The notes under the pieces are model-generated. The model saw only the letters and a list, made by a program, of their open reading frames with translations, had not been told where the DNA came from and did no database searches. The position numbers and the translations under genes are program-made. A stretch of DNA of 64,000 nucleotides from Gibbula magus (Eukaryota; Mollusca; Gastropoda; Trochida; Trochidae): NCBI GenBank assembly GCA_936450465.1, contig OW388290.1:26091457-26155456 (forward strand), read 5' to 3'. Below are positions 25,006 through 38,009 of this stretch, in pieces (within the stretch, counting starts at the first letter, position 1; each line of letters begins with the position of its first letter).

Positions 25006-25659
25006 CTTGAATTCTTTTTCCACTTCCGCTAGTTTCATCATTTCCTGTCTGAGTTCAAAGGTCGTCATGATGGGATCAGGACTTGAAAGAGCCATATATG
25101 CAGGACTCGCCAGCGCACGATAAGCGTTCAAACGTGACCTTGACCTTTTTAAGGAATCATAATTCTGCTTTGCAACACAATCACTACACTTGCACGAGAT
25201 GGGATGAGGCTTCTCTATCGTATGGTTCCTTGATAAGAACATTTGAATAATCTCGTGGTTGTTATAATGGGCGGCTAGAATCAAGGGGGTAATATCTGGG
25301 GGGAACTGGGATTTTTCCTCCGTTCTGAAAAACGCCTCTCCACCTGCCATACGACGTAACCTGTCTTCACCAGCCATGAAGTTTGGATGCTCGATGACGA
25401 TTTTAACAATCTTAGTCCCTCCCTTACTGATTGCATGCAACAGGGCCTCCTCAATACACGTGAAGGACAGGTTGTCAAGGAGGATCTCAATGACGTCCAA
25501 CTTCTCACTGTCAATGGCCAGGTGGAGCGCATTGCGCCCCATGTAGTCCACGCAGTTGACGTTGAGACTGGACTCCCCACTTTCCTCCAGAGACTGCCGT
25601 ACGATCCCCACATCTCCCAGGTAGGCAGCGTTCAGGAACACACGCTCCTCGTCCGTCAG
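25006..25659 (-). CDS. TRPC-family channel, coding exon 2 (ankyrin repeats, zinc site)
   Basis: A 654-bp exon coding 218 residues (50-267). It starts LTDEERVFLNAAYLGDVGIV, the TRPC3/6/7-type opening of ankyrin repeat 1. Ankyrin segments lie near residues 56-77, 89-112, 119-140 and 170-191. H201, C205, C207 and C210 form the H-x3-C-x-C-x2-C zinc-binding motif known from TRPC structures. Then come the conserved SRSRLNAYRALASPAY and LSSPDPIMTTFELRQEM blocks leading into the TRP_2 helix. Acceptor TTACCTGTGTTTCAG at 25661-25660; donor AAG|GTAAGT at 25005. Reading past the donor adds about 34 intron codons before a stop. An SGES insertion sits at residues 76-79. Homology is strong across the whole length. 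Confidence 0.96.
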
Positions 25660-26360
25660 CTGAAACACAGGTAAATGCAGGTGTTAATTAAAAATGCTGA
25701 CTTTGCCATAAGTCGTTGTCCTTTATCCGTGGTATTGTAACATATGCTTGAAAAAAGTAACGTTTGCTATTTTACAATATAAGTCAAATGAACTGTGAAC
25801 ATAGCTAAGTACATTTAAATGAGTACTCTGCTGTGCCTTCAAAACAGGGCCATAGTGTATCACTTATGTGTATGGCTTTTATCCGTCCTTCATATAGTGT
25901 TAATATGAGACACTGCTTCAGTCCTGTCCATTTTCATAATGATTGACATTTCTAGAAAGTCTCATCATCCATAAATTACATCAATAGGTATAGGTATCAA
26001 GCAAATGGCAGACATTGACATTCTAATAATCAGCAAAGTCTGGTATTAATACAATAACCATCACAATAACCGTCCCTTGGTCGATCAAATGTACGAACTG
26101 TTGTATCCAAGAATGCACGTGTTGCTTATTTTGAATATGTAAATTACGCACATTCCATCTATAAATGTACGTTGAGGGTATTGTTTATGAAAAGTCACAT
26201 AACGGACATATCAGTGACACTTTCGTAACAACCATATAATAAACTAGTCATTCTATGTCCGCATCTTTGAACGATTATGCAGTGTTGGATCAATAGTAAA
26301 ACTACCTTAAAATAATGTTGGAAACATATTTGTTCATATATTAAGGACACATCACATCCA

Positions 26361-26478
26361 GGGTCTTCTTTCACAAAGCAACCTTAACTAAGGTTAACCT
26401 TAACTCCCATACTTTAACATTGCACTAAGGTAACCTTAGTGACTTACGATCACCTTAGTGCTTTGTGAAAGGGGGCCC
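26361..26478. mobile_element. Short foldback/MITE with TTTCACAAAGC ends
   Basis: A 118-bp inverted repeat: left end gggtcttctttcacaaagca, right end the complement of gggccccctttcacaaagca. The inner part pairs through ctaaggt/accttag blocks. Such TTTCACAAAG-ended short elements are common in invertebrate genomes; I associate the ends with Harbinger/ISL2EU-like MITEs, but that class call is tentative. Confidence 0.75.
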
Positions 26479-28790
26479 AAATATGTTGATATACACATTG
26501 ACGCCAGTTATCTAATCAATTGTTTCTATGGCATGAACACATCAAGCCAACATCAACAAACAAAGTTAAAACATAATAATGAATGTCGAGTGTGAATTGG
26601 ATTATCCCATACGACATAATGGCCATTATCCCATTTTACATTGACATTTAAAATTGTTGACACTCACATTACGATTGTATTACAAGACGATAGTGACGTT
26701 TTTATCACAAATCGTTATTATCACTTGTAAAATGACAACATCAAAAACCAACATTGTTTTAAAATAGATTTCATTGTTCTGTTCCTATTTATATCCGAAT
26801 CAATATTGACCGTCCAGCTATTTGAAGAGCGATCAAAGGCCGATAACTCAGATGAAATGAGAAACATAAAGCAGCGTTAACGTCACGGTAAATATGTTTA
26901 AAATCATTTAGAATAATTTAAAGAGAAATCATCACATCCTAGTTTCAGTTTCAAAATGTAAGTAAAACATAGTGCAGTAGAAGCACACTACTTTCGTTCA
27001 ACACCTTCAAATGAGAGATCTTACTTCATTACTTTCCTGTTCCAAGACCGGTTTAAAGAGTAGCCATAGTTTGCTGAAGTCCAGAATGGACGCTAGGTAA
27101 CTGGACATTGCAGTATCGCATCCAGGGTAGCAACACGTGCACTTAACATCCGTCCACCATGCACGTGCACGATACACGGTGCCACGTCACACTGACAATG
27201 ATGTCATATCCGGTTTGCTGTTTTTGAAGGTGGTGACGAGGATATTGCTCGTATGTGTTTCTTTATGACCGAGCCAGTGGACTCCATCGCGCCAGCTGAC
27301 CGTTCTTGGGATGTAGCGTGGATAACAACATTCACGGACATCGGGTCATTATTTCCAAACACCGCTGCAGTGGAATAATTGCTGGGGATTTTTTCACCGT
27401 TAAAGCGTCATTACTGGTATGTGTCCCCGATAGGTTTCATTACAGTTTAGCAAGTCCCCCAATCATTTACACGCGATAACAGAGTTACATTGTAAATCAC
27501 AGGCCATTTGCTGGCAAAGGAGATCCATTTTAGTCATAAAATACCGCTCAATAACAGAATGGGGGGAAGGTCCCACGTCAGAAGGTCTGTGATATGAAGT
27601 GGAGTCCTCGTCTGCTTGCTCCTATATTATCCCATTGATAGCTATTGATAAATACCTTAACATAACGGCTACAACACAATATAGCTTGATATTGCTTTGC
27701 CCTACTATGATTCAATTTAGCGGTAAAATCTTGAAGATGAATAGCTTTGAAAGCGGATGGATGTGTGTGTGATGAGAGCCACCTGGTGATCAGCTTCAGC
27801 ATCAATCTGTCTCTTGTCTTTAAAGTTGCTTGCTTTATGGCTCAGTTAACCCCGTCGATTATCCCACCACCGAACGATTGCCCACCTCCCCTTAACCTTT
27901 TCCCAGCAGCTAATCGCCACCATGTGTTTAGTGTAAACCAGCTAACGTGCCTAGATGAGGCCATAATACTTGCATGATATGAAATCATTACCTCTTACGT
28001 AACAGGAAGCTATTAAAAAGCTACTTCATAAAATTTCGGATTTTTATAGGGAGCGACATTCAAAAATCATATTCCATGAGCTTCAAAAGAATCCCATTTT
28101 TGGATCGAACCACCAATTTCGATAAGACCTTCAAATCATTCATATAAAGCCGTCAACGCCGGAGTGTGGGCGGCTAACAGGCTTAGCCGATAGAGTTATC
28201 AGCTTGGATGGCTAGCATGTAGTGGGTGATACGATTAGGGTAATATATCATATGGTAATCACGGATATACAGCCTTTAATACATTCGTGAGATGGAGCGT
28301 AAGACATGATTAGGTCTCTGGTTGAGTGTCATGCGCACGGTGTCATAGAAGCGTGTAATAATGACGTGTGACCTGGGGTTAATAGATACTTGTCACGGAG
28401 TTGATCAGAAGCTATCATTCTGTGATCACATTAGGAGGTACGGTATCCACACGGTCATCGCACAACTAAAACTAGAAGATGACAATCCAGAATTATTTTA
28501 TTCAGAGGCTGGTATGGGAGCATGACGACACGAAGAACAATTTCTTGTGGAATCATTTTGGAAACACTTTAACCTTCAGTTCAGAACAATCTAATTCTTG
28601 AAGAGGATTATAGGACAATCACATTTAAAATGATTTGTGTCAAATCGAATCGTGGACCACAAACTCAATACCTGAAATGTCTTAGTTTGATCAAATGGTA
28701 GACTTAAGTGATAGTTACAAAGAACCAAGCACACTATTCAAGAGTAAAGTATAGAATAGATAGATGAAGCACTATCTGACACGAAGCAAC

Positions 28791-29150
28791 GAATCGTCAA
28801 GAACATAACTGCCGGATCTGGCACCATTTGGAGAGTAGTGGACTTGAGGCAAGATACAGAAAGTTCTTGAAGCTTTAATATGCTAAATTGTAGAACACTA
28901 ATTGATTCATCTTAAAGAATATAACAACAGAATGTGCCATCAATTGAGGGAATAGACCTACAGCAAGAAATAGAACGCACCGGACAATTGGAACGCTATA
29001 TTGTACAAGAATTTAAGAACTCCTCTATAAGAACATAACTACTGGCATGGCATCAATTGAGGAAGTGATCGACTTACAGCAAGAAAAAACGCACATAAAC
29101 GAAAAAAGCAAACGTGTAGAAGAGCCTAAGAATTCGTCTTTAAGAACAAG
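28791..29150. repeat. Degenerate 113-bp tandem repeat, three to four copies
   Basis: Unit starts at about 28791, 28904, 29017 and 29131 share wording like gaa-tcgtc-aagaacataac, ggcatcaattga-gga and gacttacagcaagaaa. Copies differ at many positions. No open frame is kept through it. Confidence 0.7.
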
Positions 29151-30835
29151 GGCGCATCGACATGCCATGACAGTGTATTGAATTGCGATAGGTAGATACG
29201 TTATTGAGAGAAAAACTTAGAAAATAATAATCTGTTTTCATTTTATTAACTCTATGTAACGGTTGAATTTTAACATTATTCTTTAAATTGGTTTTCATTG
29301 AAACGTCTATAGAATTACAACAAATACAATGACAATGAAACATCCACAGCCAGGTGTACAATAGCCATTCTCAAACTAAACTAGTGACAGTCGCGTTATT
29401 GGTGCATGTTTGAACTTTGCTAAAATGAAATAGATAGTGTAAAATAAGTTTTCGCCTTCATACGATGCTTCAACAACATCCCGAAAAGCATGATATTTGC
29501 ACTACACTACACAAGGAGGTGAAAAAACTTTCGTGATGCAGCTGTATATGCTTCCATTTAGATAAAGTTATTACATGGTGTTGATTAGATACGGTTTTTG
29601 GCATCCATTGATATGTTTCTCTGAAATGAAGAACGAACGTCCCAGTCGATATTTTAGACATTCCAAAGACATCAAACATACATGAAATGGTAACAAGATT
29701 GCTTATAATTTTATGTTTAGTTCTTGGCCTGGTATCAATGTTTTCATGAACTGAGGAAATAGTGTTGATACTGCCAATGTAATAAAAAGAGCGTTGAGTC
29801 ATAACAGTGCTAATGTTGATTTGTTGGATTTAACTGGACCGAATAACGCGTAATATGAGGACGTTAAGTCGTGACTTATCAAGCTTAATGATGATGACGT
29901 CAGACTGTTTTGTTTATAGTTTATTTCATCTATTTATGTATCTAAAGCTGCAAACATTAAAAAAAATTTGAAAAATCTTTTTTTTTTATGTATGAATATT
30001 TATTTTATTTTATTGGCTTGTTATTTTAGTGCGATAAAATGCTTGCTAACTTTCTTTTACGGCCAGGAATGATTTTACAGAAATAAATTTTAATCTTTAA
30101 AACTTTTCGCCTAATGTATAATCACAAGTAGTTAACAATCAAATACAACCAATACGTATGTGTGATTCAAAGATTCAGGGTTTTAGAATAAATAGAAAAA
30201 TAACACTACTGCATGTAAACTATTAAAATGACACAGACACGATTTGATGACATTGTCTAAGTTGCCCGATACCCAACTGATGGATGGAGATATTGTCTGT
30301 GTATAAAGACTGCTGTCTAAAATCTTATACTTATATCTTGCTATGTATGTCTTATAGCTTATATAAAGACAATCCATATGGATTACATGAGTGTTCCTAT
30401 GATTAAACACATTGAAAACTTATGGGTGTGGTTTTGATAAGCATTCAGAAAGTATTGGAAATTCAGACATGAAATATATTCTATCAAAACTTGAAGTCGT
30501 CACTACACTTATTAATACTTAAGATATGATTTAAATGCTTGTGTAGATTCCATAAAATTCTAGTTAAAATTTAATAGGGTCTGTTACGTTTAAAGTAGAT
30601 GCCATAGAATTTACAGACAGTTACAAATTCGACTACCATAAAATAGATGATGACTTGCATTTCTTTATTTGTCCATTATACAACGGTGGGGAAAAAAGTG
30701 CCAACCGCCAAATGTTGATGGAATCATGCACGTTGCACATGCATTTTGTTTATTACGCACACTGCAAAACGTATCCGAACGAAAAATAGTGTGGTTATTT
30801 TTATTTATTTTCCTTTAATCTAACTGAATTGATCT

Positions 30836-30857
30836 GATGGTGATGATGATAATGATG

Positions 30858-30892
<35 letters not shown>
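30836..30892. repeat. TGA/TTA trinucleotide microsatellite
   Basis: A run of tgatga then (att)n, about 57 bases in total, ending at tattatg. The TTA part is uninterrupted for over 30 bases and so is likely variable between individuals. Confidence 0.97.
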
Positions 30893-31789
30893 GAACAGTA
30901 TATCTTTTCTCATGAATCCCCTGCAAATAGAGGCTCCTATATAAAAATGGTACCAGAAGTTTTTATTCAAAGCAGGGTATCAGGTATCTACCACATGGCA
31001 TCGAGTGTATGGTTTTCGCCAAACGTGGGGATCGTAGCTCAGTGCCATAATATTTGAATGATCATTGCAATTTGTCCATGCGCTAAGTTTAAGAAAATAA
31101 ATTCAAAATGCAAAATAGCCTTAATTACAATTTTCGTGACGTCATAGATTAGGATCAGTGAATTTCTGACAATGAACCAAATTGCCCATTCGGGTCTCGT
31201 TGGAATCGAAATTCCTGCCAAAAAGAACATTTGACCGAGTTGGAAACTCAATGAAATCAGACGGAGCTAGATCGGTGATAAGGATGGTGCTGAAGACGTT
31301 AAAACAAATAGTTATGGTTTGCTGTTACTGTGTCCCTGTCCCCTTACGATATGGTGTCAGAGTTTGGTAACCAGGAGCCGAGACCTTTTTCATTTCCAAA
31401 GTTTCAGTGATTATGCAAATTCTCTGAACTCGTTGCAACCAAATGCCAACTGAACAAGCATAAAACGTTCGTTATCATATCATAGAATATTGGAGCACCT
31501 CGTTCGAATGATAGGTCGAGTGTAGTTTATTCAGTATAAAGGCCACATTTACAATATACAAAATTCATTTTATTGGAATAAACAGATTTGGTGCAATAAC
31601 TGAAACATCATAACATAGAACATCTGGAGAACTATATGTTATAGGACAACTAGCAAGTGGGTCATGTTCAATTCAGTCTCTGCTACTAGCAGACCGCCTC
31701 CTATATACATGACAGATCATCATTCCCAAATGACTTAAAGAAAAAGGACTATCGGCAGAATACACCCCTGTATTTTTATTTAAGTTTAG

Positions 31790-32110
31790 ATGTAACATGT
31801 ACAAATGTAGACAACGGAACACAAAACTAATAATTAAACTCATCGACAGCGTCCAGTTATGCCATAGTCAAATGTTCCTCACTCGTAGCGCCGATGGATA
31901 ACTTCACTTCTCATTGTGTTTACTATTGAATGAATGTTTACTATATTTTGTAAAATGTAAAATCTTTGGTTACCAACATGTTATCCTCAATATCAATGTT
32001 ATTATCATGTATTCATAGCTTATGTATAAACAGGAATGCCCTCTCATATTTCGTTTCCACAAAATATACCCTATTGAACGATCTCTTTAACCATATAATC
32101 ATGATAGCCT
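31790..32110. repeat. Dispersed repeat family 3, copy b
   Basis: Collinear, diverged partner of 9890-10200 (see that entry for the shared blocks). Both lie in the same orientation, in different TRPC introns. Confidence 0.6.
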
Positions 32111-35100
32111 TAAGTGTTAAACGCTTTTATCCATATATCTGCTCGTGCATTAATACGCGGTTCTTGAAAACATGTGCACCGTGCCAATCATGACAAAATA
32201 AAGTTCTCCTTCATTGCAGAAGATGCGAACATTTTTATCAGGTCCCACAAATAATACATTGTTAATAAAATTTTCATTTCATTTATTGGGCATCCCCGAA
32301 CGCTTTAATTTCATAGGGTCATCTTATGACGCCATCATATGGTTACGATGATGTCATGTGATTCACTGAGGAGAATTGCAACATATTATATTTTTTTTGC
32401 AAATAATTGCTATATCAATATCACTGAGAATATAAACACATGAACTAACTTACCTCTTCAAATATAAAAAAAAATCTCGAAATAACTATAATTACTTTGA
32501 AGGGCCACGTCTTCACAATGTCATTAGAGAGCAAATACTATTTAAATAGGTTGCTTCATGTTTCAATAAACATCCGGGCTTTCAATGATTTTTATTTGAT
32601 CACGTGATCTCCTTAACATTTAACTCAACTAGTAAAAGGCGCAAGTCAAGCAACAAATAGAGGTCACGACTGCTGCTTGTAAAGCGGTTATAGAAATTGA
32701 ATGAAACCGTTCATTTGACAATCGTGGTTAGATATTCGCCAATGAGCATAAGAAGGGAGTTTGCAAATCTAATTGGCTTGAATAAATGTTTCATGTTGCC
32801 GCGGACGTTTTTACGAGCTTAAATTGTATTCAGATGCAATTTGATGCACAGTGAAAGCATATTGATAGCTGGCTGTGCCAGTGATGATAGGAGAATGGAC
32901 GGTTTGGTTCCCTGGTGTAGAAAGAGGAGAAGTGATATCAGTGCATAATCTAAAACACATTTTCAAAATAGAACTTAATTGAATATGAGGTCAACATATT
33001 TGCTTCCAAATGTAACAGTAATGATGACCACGAGTGCATTCTTGAATAATATGTAATGATTGTCGTTTAATATTCTCGTAAAATACGACGTTAAAAATTA
33101 CACAAACAACCAGAATAGATATAGACATCCGACACCTACATGTATGTATGTTATTGGGAATGGGCATGCTAAACTTGTAAATGGAACAAATCCAACCATT
33201 AAACATATCTCTGTTATGTGATAGTAAAACCTGTATAAGTTCACAATGTGAAGACATGGAATGATCACGAGAAGATTGAAAATAACATCTTATCACGACT
33301 CGACGTTCCTCACATCAAAAAAACTTATGACGTAACATAACCGTACACCGTTTGGAAGTAATATAAAGATTATATCACATAACAATATAAAATCTGTATC
33401 CTTCATGTGGTAGAAAATAATATACGAACACGTATGGCTGTACCACTAGCATGAATATAATAAATATCACTCCATAAGAAAATTATCATGAGCAAGGAGC
33501 AAGCCTATTCTGACGATGTCAAATGACACAATGAATTTGGCCACCATAACCAAGGCTATTATCAAGGTGATTATAAAGGGTTAGTTTATCAAGGCAAAGG
33601 CCATTTCCAAAGGGTCAACAATTACAATGATGGCATATTGAATATGAGTATCACAATCAAGGTAAAAATCAAGGAAGGGTCAACTTAGAGACAGACAAAA
33701 ATGACATTTACAACACATTCACTTCAAATACACATCATTGCCACACTAATGAATGAAAGTGTCCAATATTTTATCTCGTTTTTTAAAAATAGAAATTAAG
33801 GTTGAATCAACATTTTGTCAATGACATTTTGGATTACGACAGCAACCTTAAATGGATGACCTCGTAATCACAAAAACATCTGTCCACAAATCTTTCTCTT
33901 TCAACACCAGAGAGCACAGGACAAAATTCATCAATTAAAATAATCTCTATTTGTTTGCATTGAGTGGCAATCTTGACTGAGCAAAGTCCGTGTTCAATCT
34001 CGCTATTGATGACAATTTTGAGTTGAGTTGAGTGTGCCTCAACTCCAATGTTGTGATCTCCTTACACCGACTTGACAGCACATTCAGATAAATCAAATTG
34101 AACTTTCGTCATCTCGTGCACTTGCGAGACCACTCCAGCTTTTATTCAAATAAATATTTTATTGAGACACGTAACTATGAAAGGCGATCTTATCTCCGTC
34201 TTGGGCTGATAGAAATTCTGTAAATTTAGACAGTGAACCTGATCACGTGAGCGATGTTCCTCAACCAGACTCCTCAATGAACGCCCCTGCCATTGTAGTT
34301 TGTTGCAACGTAATGAAAGCATACATTGTTGCAGCTTTCAATGAAGGTATGTTTTATGTTGCAAATGTTTACTCTGTAATTGGCGGTTTCTAGTTACCTT
34401 TCTAATGAAGAAAAAATTAAAGTTTGAGCGAAAATATATCAAGAGATAGATGCATGGTTCTTTAGAAAGTTGCATTTAATAATACTAATAAGGATACTTA
34501 TACCGAGCTGAACTCTAAACCACGAAGGCGTATGCTCAAGGCGCTCACACATTATTACGCTGGTGTAAGGACCAACATCGTTCCATTTGCATTTTCAACT
34601 CACGGGTAGTATGCAACCTAGCTGCCACTTTATGGGATTTGTAAGGTTATCTGCCACACTGTCTTCTCTTTAATACCAGGTACCCAATTGTACTGCGTGA
34701 TTAACAAAGCACACTTTGAATGAAGTTACTTGCCCAAGTTAACACCAAAATTTTCACAAATCATGTTTGTACGTGGGGCAGGTAATGACCAATCAAACTC
34801 TGAGATCATCCAGCACATCATGGCTAAACTTCGTTGTTAGCGCTAAACTGAGCTATGCATAGGCTTACTAGCTACTGAACTGAAAGTAAATCATATTTGA
34901 CGTTCATGTAATTCCTATATTGATAAATATAATGAAAATGTTTTATATCATGCTATTCTGCAGAAACTTCATCTTGGCCCGAGCATCAACGCTATCTTAG
35001 GGATCACAGTCTTCAAGACAATAGATGTTCTTGGAACCGTATTAGGTGAAAGAGACGGGATGACCCTTTTGGGACATCGACGAAGAACAAATACAAGTAT

Positions 35101-35758
35101 AACACAACCTTCCTCTGGGACATGGGGTCATTAGTTTGTGAATTCCAACAGACTATATAAAGATGTGCCTGATACTGTTATAGTTACCCGGAAATAAATG
35201 GGATTGTTTAAAAAGAAGCTTTGTCTTGTTTACGTATTACGAGTTATGTATTCCGTATTACGTGGGTCGTATGTAATGATGAATCAACATAACGTATTTG
35301 TTTAGATAGAACAATTCGAAACTCACGATATACCGGCAAATTCGCTTTCCACCGAGATGAACTCTTAATACCAATCTGGGAGTAGAAATTAAAACTGGAA
35401 CAAATCATTCAAACACGTCACAAAGTACAAGATTTGTTCAGTAAGCCGAACATGGCGGTTAACAAGGAGGAACAGCAGTCACTTTAATACAGACTTATGT
35501 CTGTATTGTCTCCTCGTGCATACATCGCCGTGATTAGACGTCCTGATCAATATTGATTATCAGTCGGCTTGGAAGAAATGTACTTCTAGTTTATTATTCC
35601 TTACAATTCACAGCTGATACGATTATAACTCTATACATGTACCACCCGAATTGCACGGTGTGTAGCCTCATCGTACTGTTGGCATGCATTTTTTTTTATG
35701 TCATGTTCATAACTTTTCTAAAAAAGGAATTGTTTAAAATCATCAACTAAAAAATAAG

Positions 35759-35851
35759 GCATTCTTTTTCCACAGAGGTTACTCCCTTCAGGTTTCTCAG
35801 GATAATAGGATCGGAAATCTGTAGGGAATAACCTCTGTGGGAAGAGAATGC
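35759..35851. repeat. Hairpin with 33-base arms
   Basis: Arms 35759-35791 and 35819-35851 are inverted copies with about four mismatches, sharing ccacagaggtta and gcattct ends, around a 27-base loop. Probably a small foldback element. It abuts a tandem duplication on its right. Confidence 0.85.
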
Positions 35852-36120
35852 AACTAAGGTGATCTTGTATTAAAGGCAACGTCAATTGGAGAAATGTAGC
35901 TAAGATGTTTTTGAACCATCTTGATTTTCAAAACAGTATATTCAAGGAGAGAGAGTCTTCAGAAATGTCTATGTTAACATTGATTGCGCAATCATCAACT
36001 AAGGCGATCTTGAATGAGGGAAACGTCAGTTGGAGGAAAAATGCATCGAATATGTTTTGGAACAAGTTCTTTCAAAACAGTATATTTTAGAGGGGGTATT
36101 CAGAAATCGATTTCGTTTCT
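35851..36120. repeat. Two-copy tandem duplication, 145-bp unit
   Basis: The segments beginning caactaaggtgatcttg (35851) and caactaaggcgatcttg (35996) run in parallel through caacgtcaattggag/aaacgtcagttggag and ttcaaaacagtatatt to ttcagaaat. Moderate divergence. The first copy starts exactly at the right end of the 35759-35851 hairpin. Confidence 0.85.
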
Positions 36121-37745
36121 GGCAATACTTTGCTCATGTTACAGTTATCGATAAAATGATGTATCACTTTTATGAAACACAGACTTTTTCTTGAATCAAC
36201 GGAAAACAAATAAATATATATTGACCTAAAAACATTGGTTTTCGTCTGCACACATCATATAAAATTGTTATCGAAACTGAGAATATATGTGTCAGAGAAG
36301 TATGCGTTCAATTCGGAAAACGACCAGGAAAGTCTCTCAACAAAAGTGTCAAATGGAATTTCAGTTCTCATAAAAAAAATTCAATTTAGAATATAACTCC
36401 CATGTATGTAATTAAAGTGTTCCGATTTGATTCCAACGTGCTCTATGGACAGGGAACAATATTCATTTAAGCATATAAATCGGCTACATGTAGCATTACT
36501 TGCCAACGACAGTGTAATACTTATATTTCTTATATATTCAAAAAATTGTCATTTAAATATTTTGGAAACTACTTTTATTTTGAAAAATTAAACGAACTGC
36601 TGAAATACCTTAATCTACATTGAATACAGCGACTACTATAATTGACACTTTCGGAACAATACAAAAACTCATATTTTATACTACGTATACGTTTTGACGT
36701 ATTAACCATTTTTACCAGTCACTTTCATTATCTCAAATAACGCGTACACTCGTCACTTGTGCGATGATGTCTAGAGATACCAGACAAAAGTTAGTTGGTG
36801 TTCCTGATAGGTTGAGAAATTGAATTACGTCACTCTCTGTAAGAGAATCGCCTTTGTACTACCCACGACGCGCGTCTACAAATTTATGACCCTTACGCAA
36901 CTGCGCCGTCTAGTTTGTATACACGATGATTGAAGTATATCAAGTTAAACAAGGGACTGCAACAGCACACAGTTTTACCAGTCTCTCGAGACATATACCA
37001 ACTCCATGGTGTCTAACCCTTGAACTTCTATGGTTAGTCAAACACCCTCATCGTAAATATTTAGGGTAGCTTAATGCATTTAGGTGTTAAACACTTCCTC
37101 ACATCTCCATTACCGTTTTTGAAAAAAACTCTTCTCCAATGTGATTTGATCTTTTGAGAGAATATGGCGAATTACCTTCATAATTGGAAAATAAACTCAA
37201 TTTTCAAGAAAAACGAAACAATCTAAAATGTACAATTGTAAGAAATGCCTACAGAAAGGGGGAGGGGGTCTCAGAGGTAAAACAAATAATCGTTTTATTC
37301 TGGTTTCCGCCCGCATCAGTTTCAAACCCACGACTCAGGTCGTTTTTTTAGGTTTTAAAAAAGAAAGGGGCAGATAACTCTAATTCTTTAGCTTCAGAAA
37401 ACATTGGACATTGAAAATGTCATTTGTTTCTGTTGAGATGGAGTGTAGGGCTGAGATTATTGACCATTTGGAAAAGTAACACATATTTAAGAGGGTTTGT
37501 GCTATATTTATATAAATGATTGTGTTAACAAATTAACCGGTGAGAAGTTTGTATAAAATGGAATGTATCTCTTCATTCGAAAAACTAATGATATAAATAA
37601 AAAAAAAAAATTGTCATCCTTAAAGAACAGAAACATTTATTTTTATGTTTTGGGTCTTTTAAAAAAAATGTATTTCTAGAAAGAATAGGAAACCACTGAA
37701 GGTAGAAGGTATATGCGTCTCTTGATATACAACCCAACACGAACA

Positions 37746-38009
37746 TCAAGGACGACGTCCTCGTGCTTCATATATACGATCTGGTGAGTTGTCACCCTCC
37801 TCCTGGCTTGTTTGTCGATTCACTGAGATCACCGTGGAGATCCATTGAACCCCTAATCCAATAACGTTGAATGTAGTCAGTCCTCCTGTTGCAGATGGCT
37901 CATCCTGTAACGTGGTCAATATTGAGATTTCTCTCTTCCACTCCTCGCTTCGTGCTTTAATGCTATCAGGAAGTATGCCACCATCCATGGTATTGGTAAA
38001 TTTCATCAT
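37746..38009 (-). CDS. Unrecognised open frame, 87 codons
   Basis: An 87-codon open frame on the TRPC strand inside intron 1, starting MMKFTNTMDGGILPDSIKAR and ending in RIYEARGRRP. Composition is protein-like (balanced acidic and basic residues) and GC is above the flanks, but I know no relative and see no clear splice sites that would join it to TRPC exons. It could be an unannotated exon, a transposon fragment or chance. Confidence 0.15.
   Translation of the reverse strand: MMKFTNTMDGGILPDSIKARSEEWKREISILTTLQDEPSATGGLTTFNVIGLGVQWISTVISVNRQTSQEEGDNSPDRIYEARGRRP

Noticed and set aside
25387..25674. Plus-strand 95-codon frame over exon 2
   Set aside because: Antisense shadow of the ankyrin exon.
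31030..31060. Possible tRNA or tRNA-SINE A box (cgtagctcagtgcc)
   Set aside because: No matching B box or cloverleaf arms follow at the needed distance.
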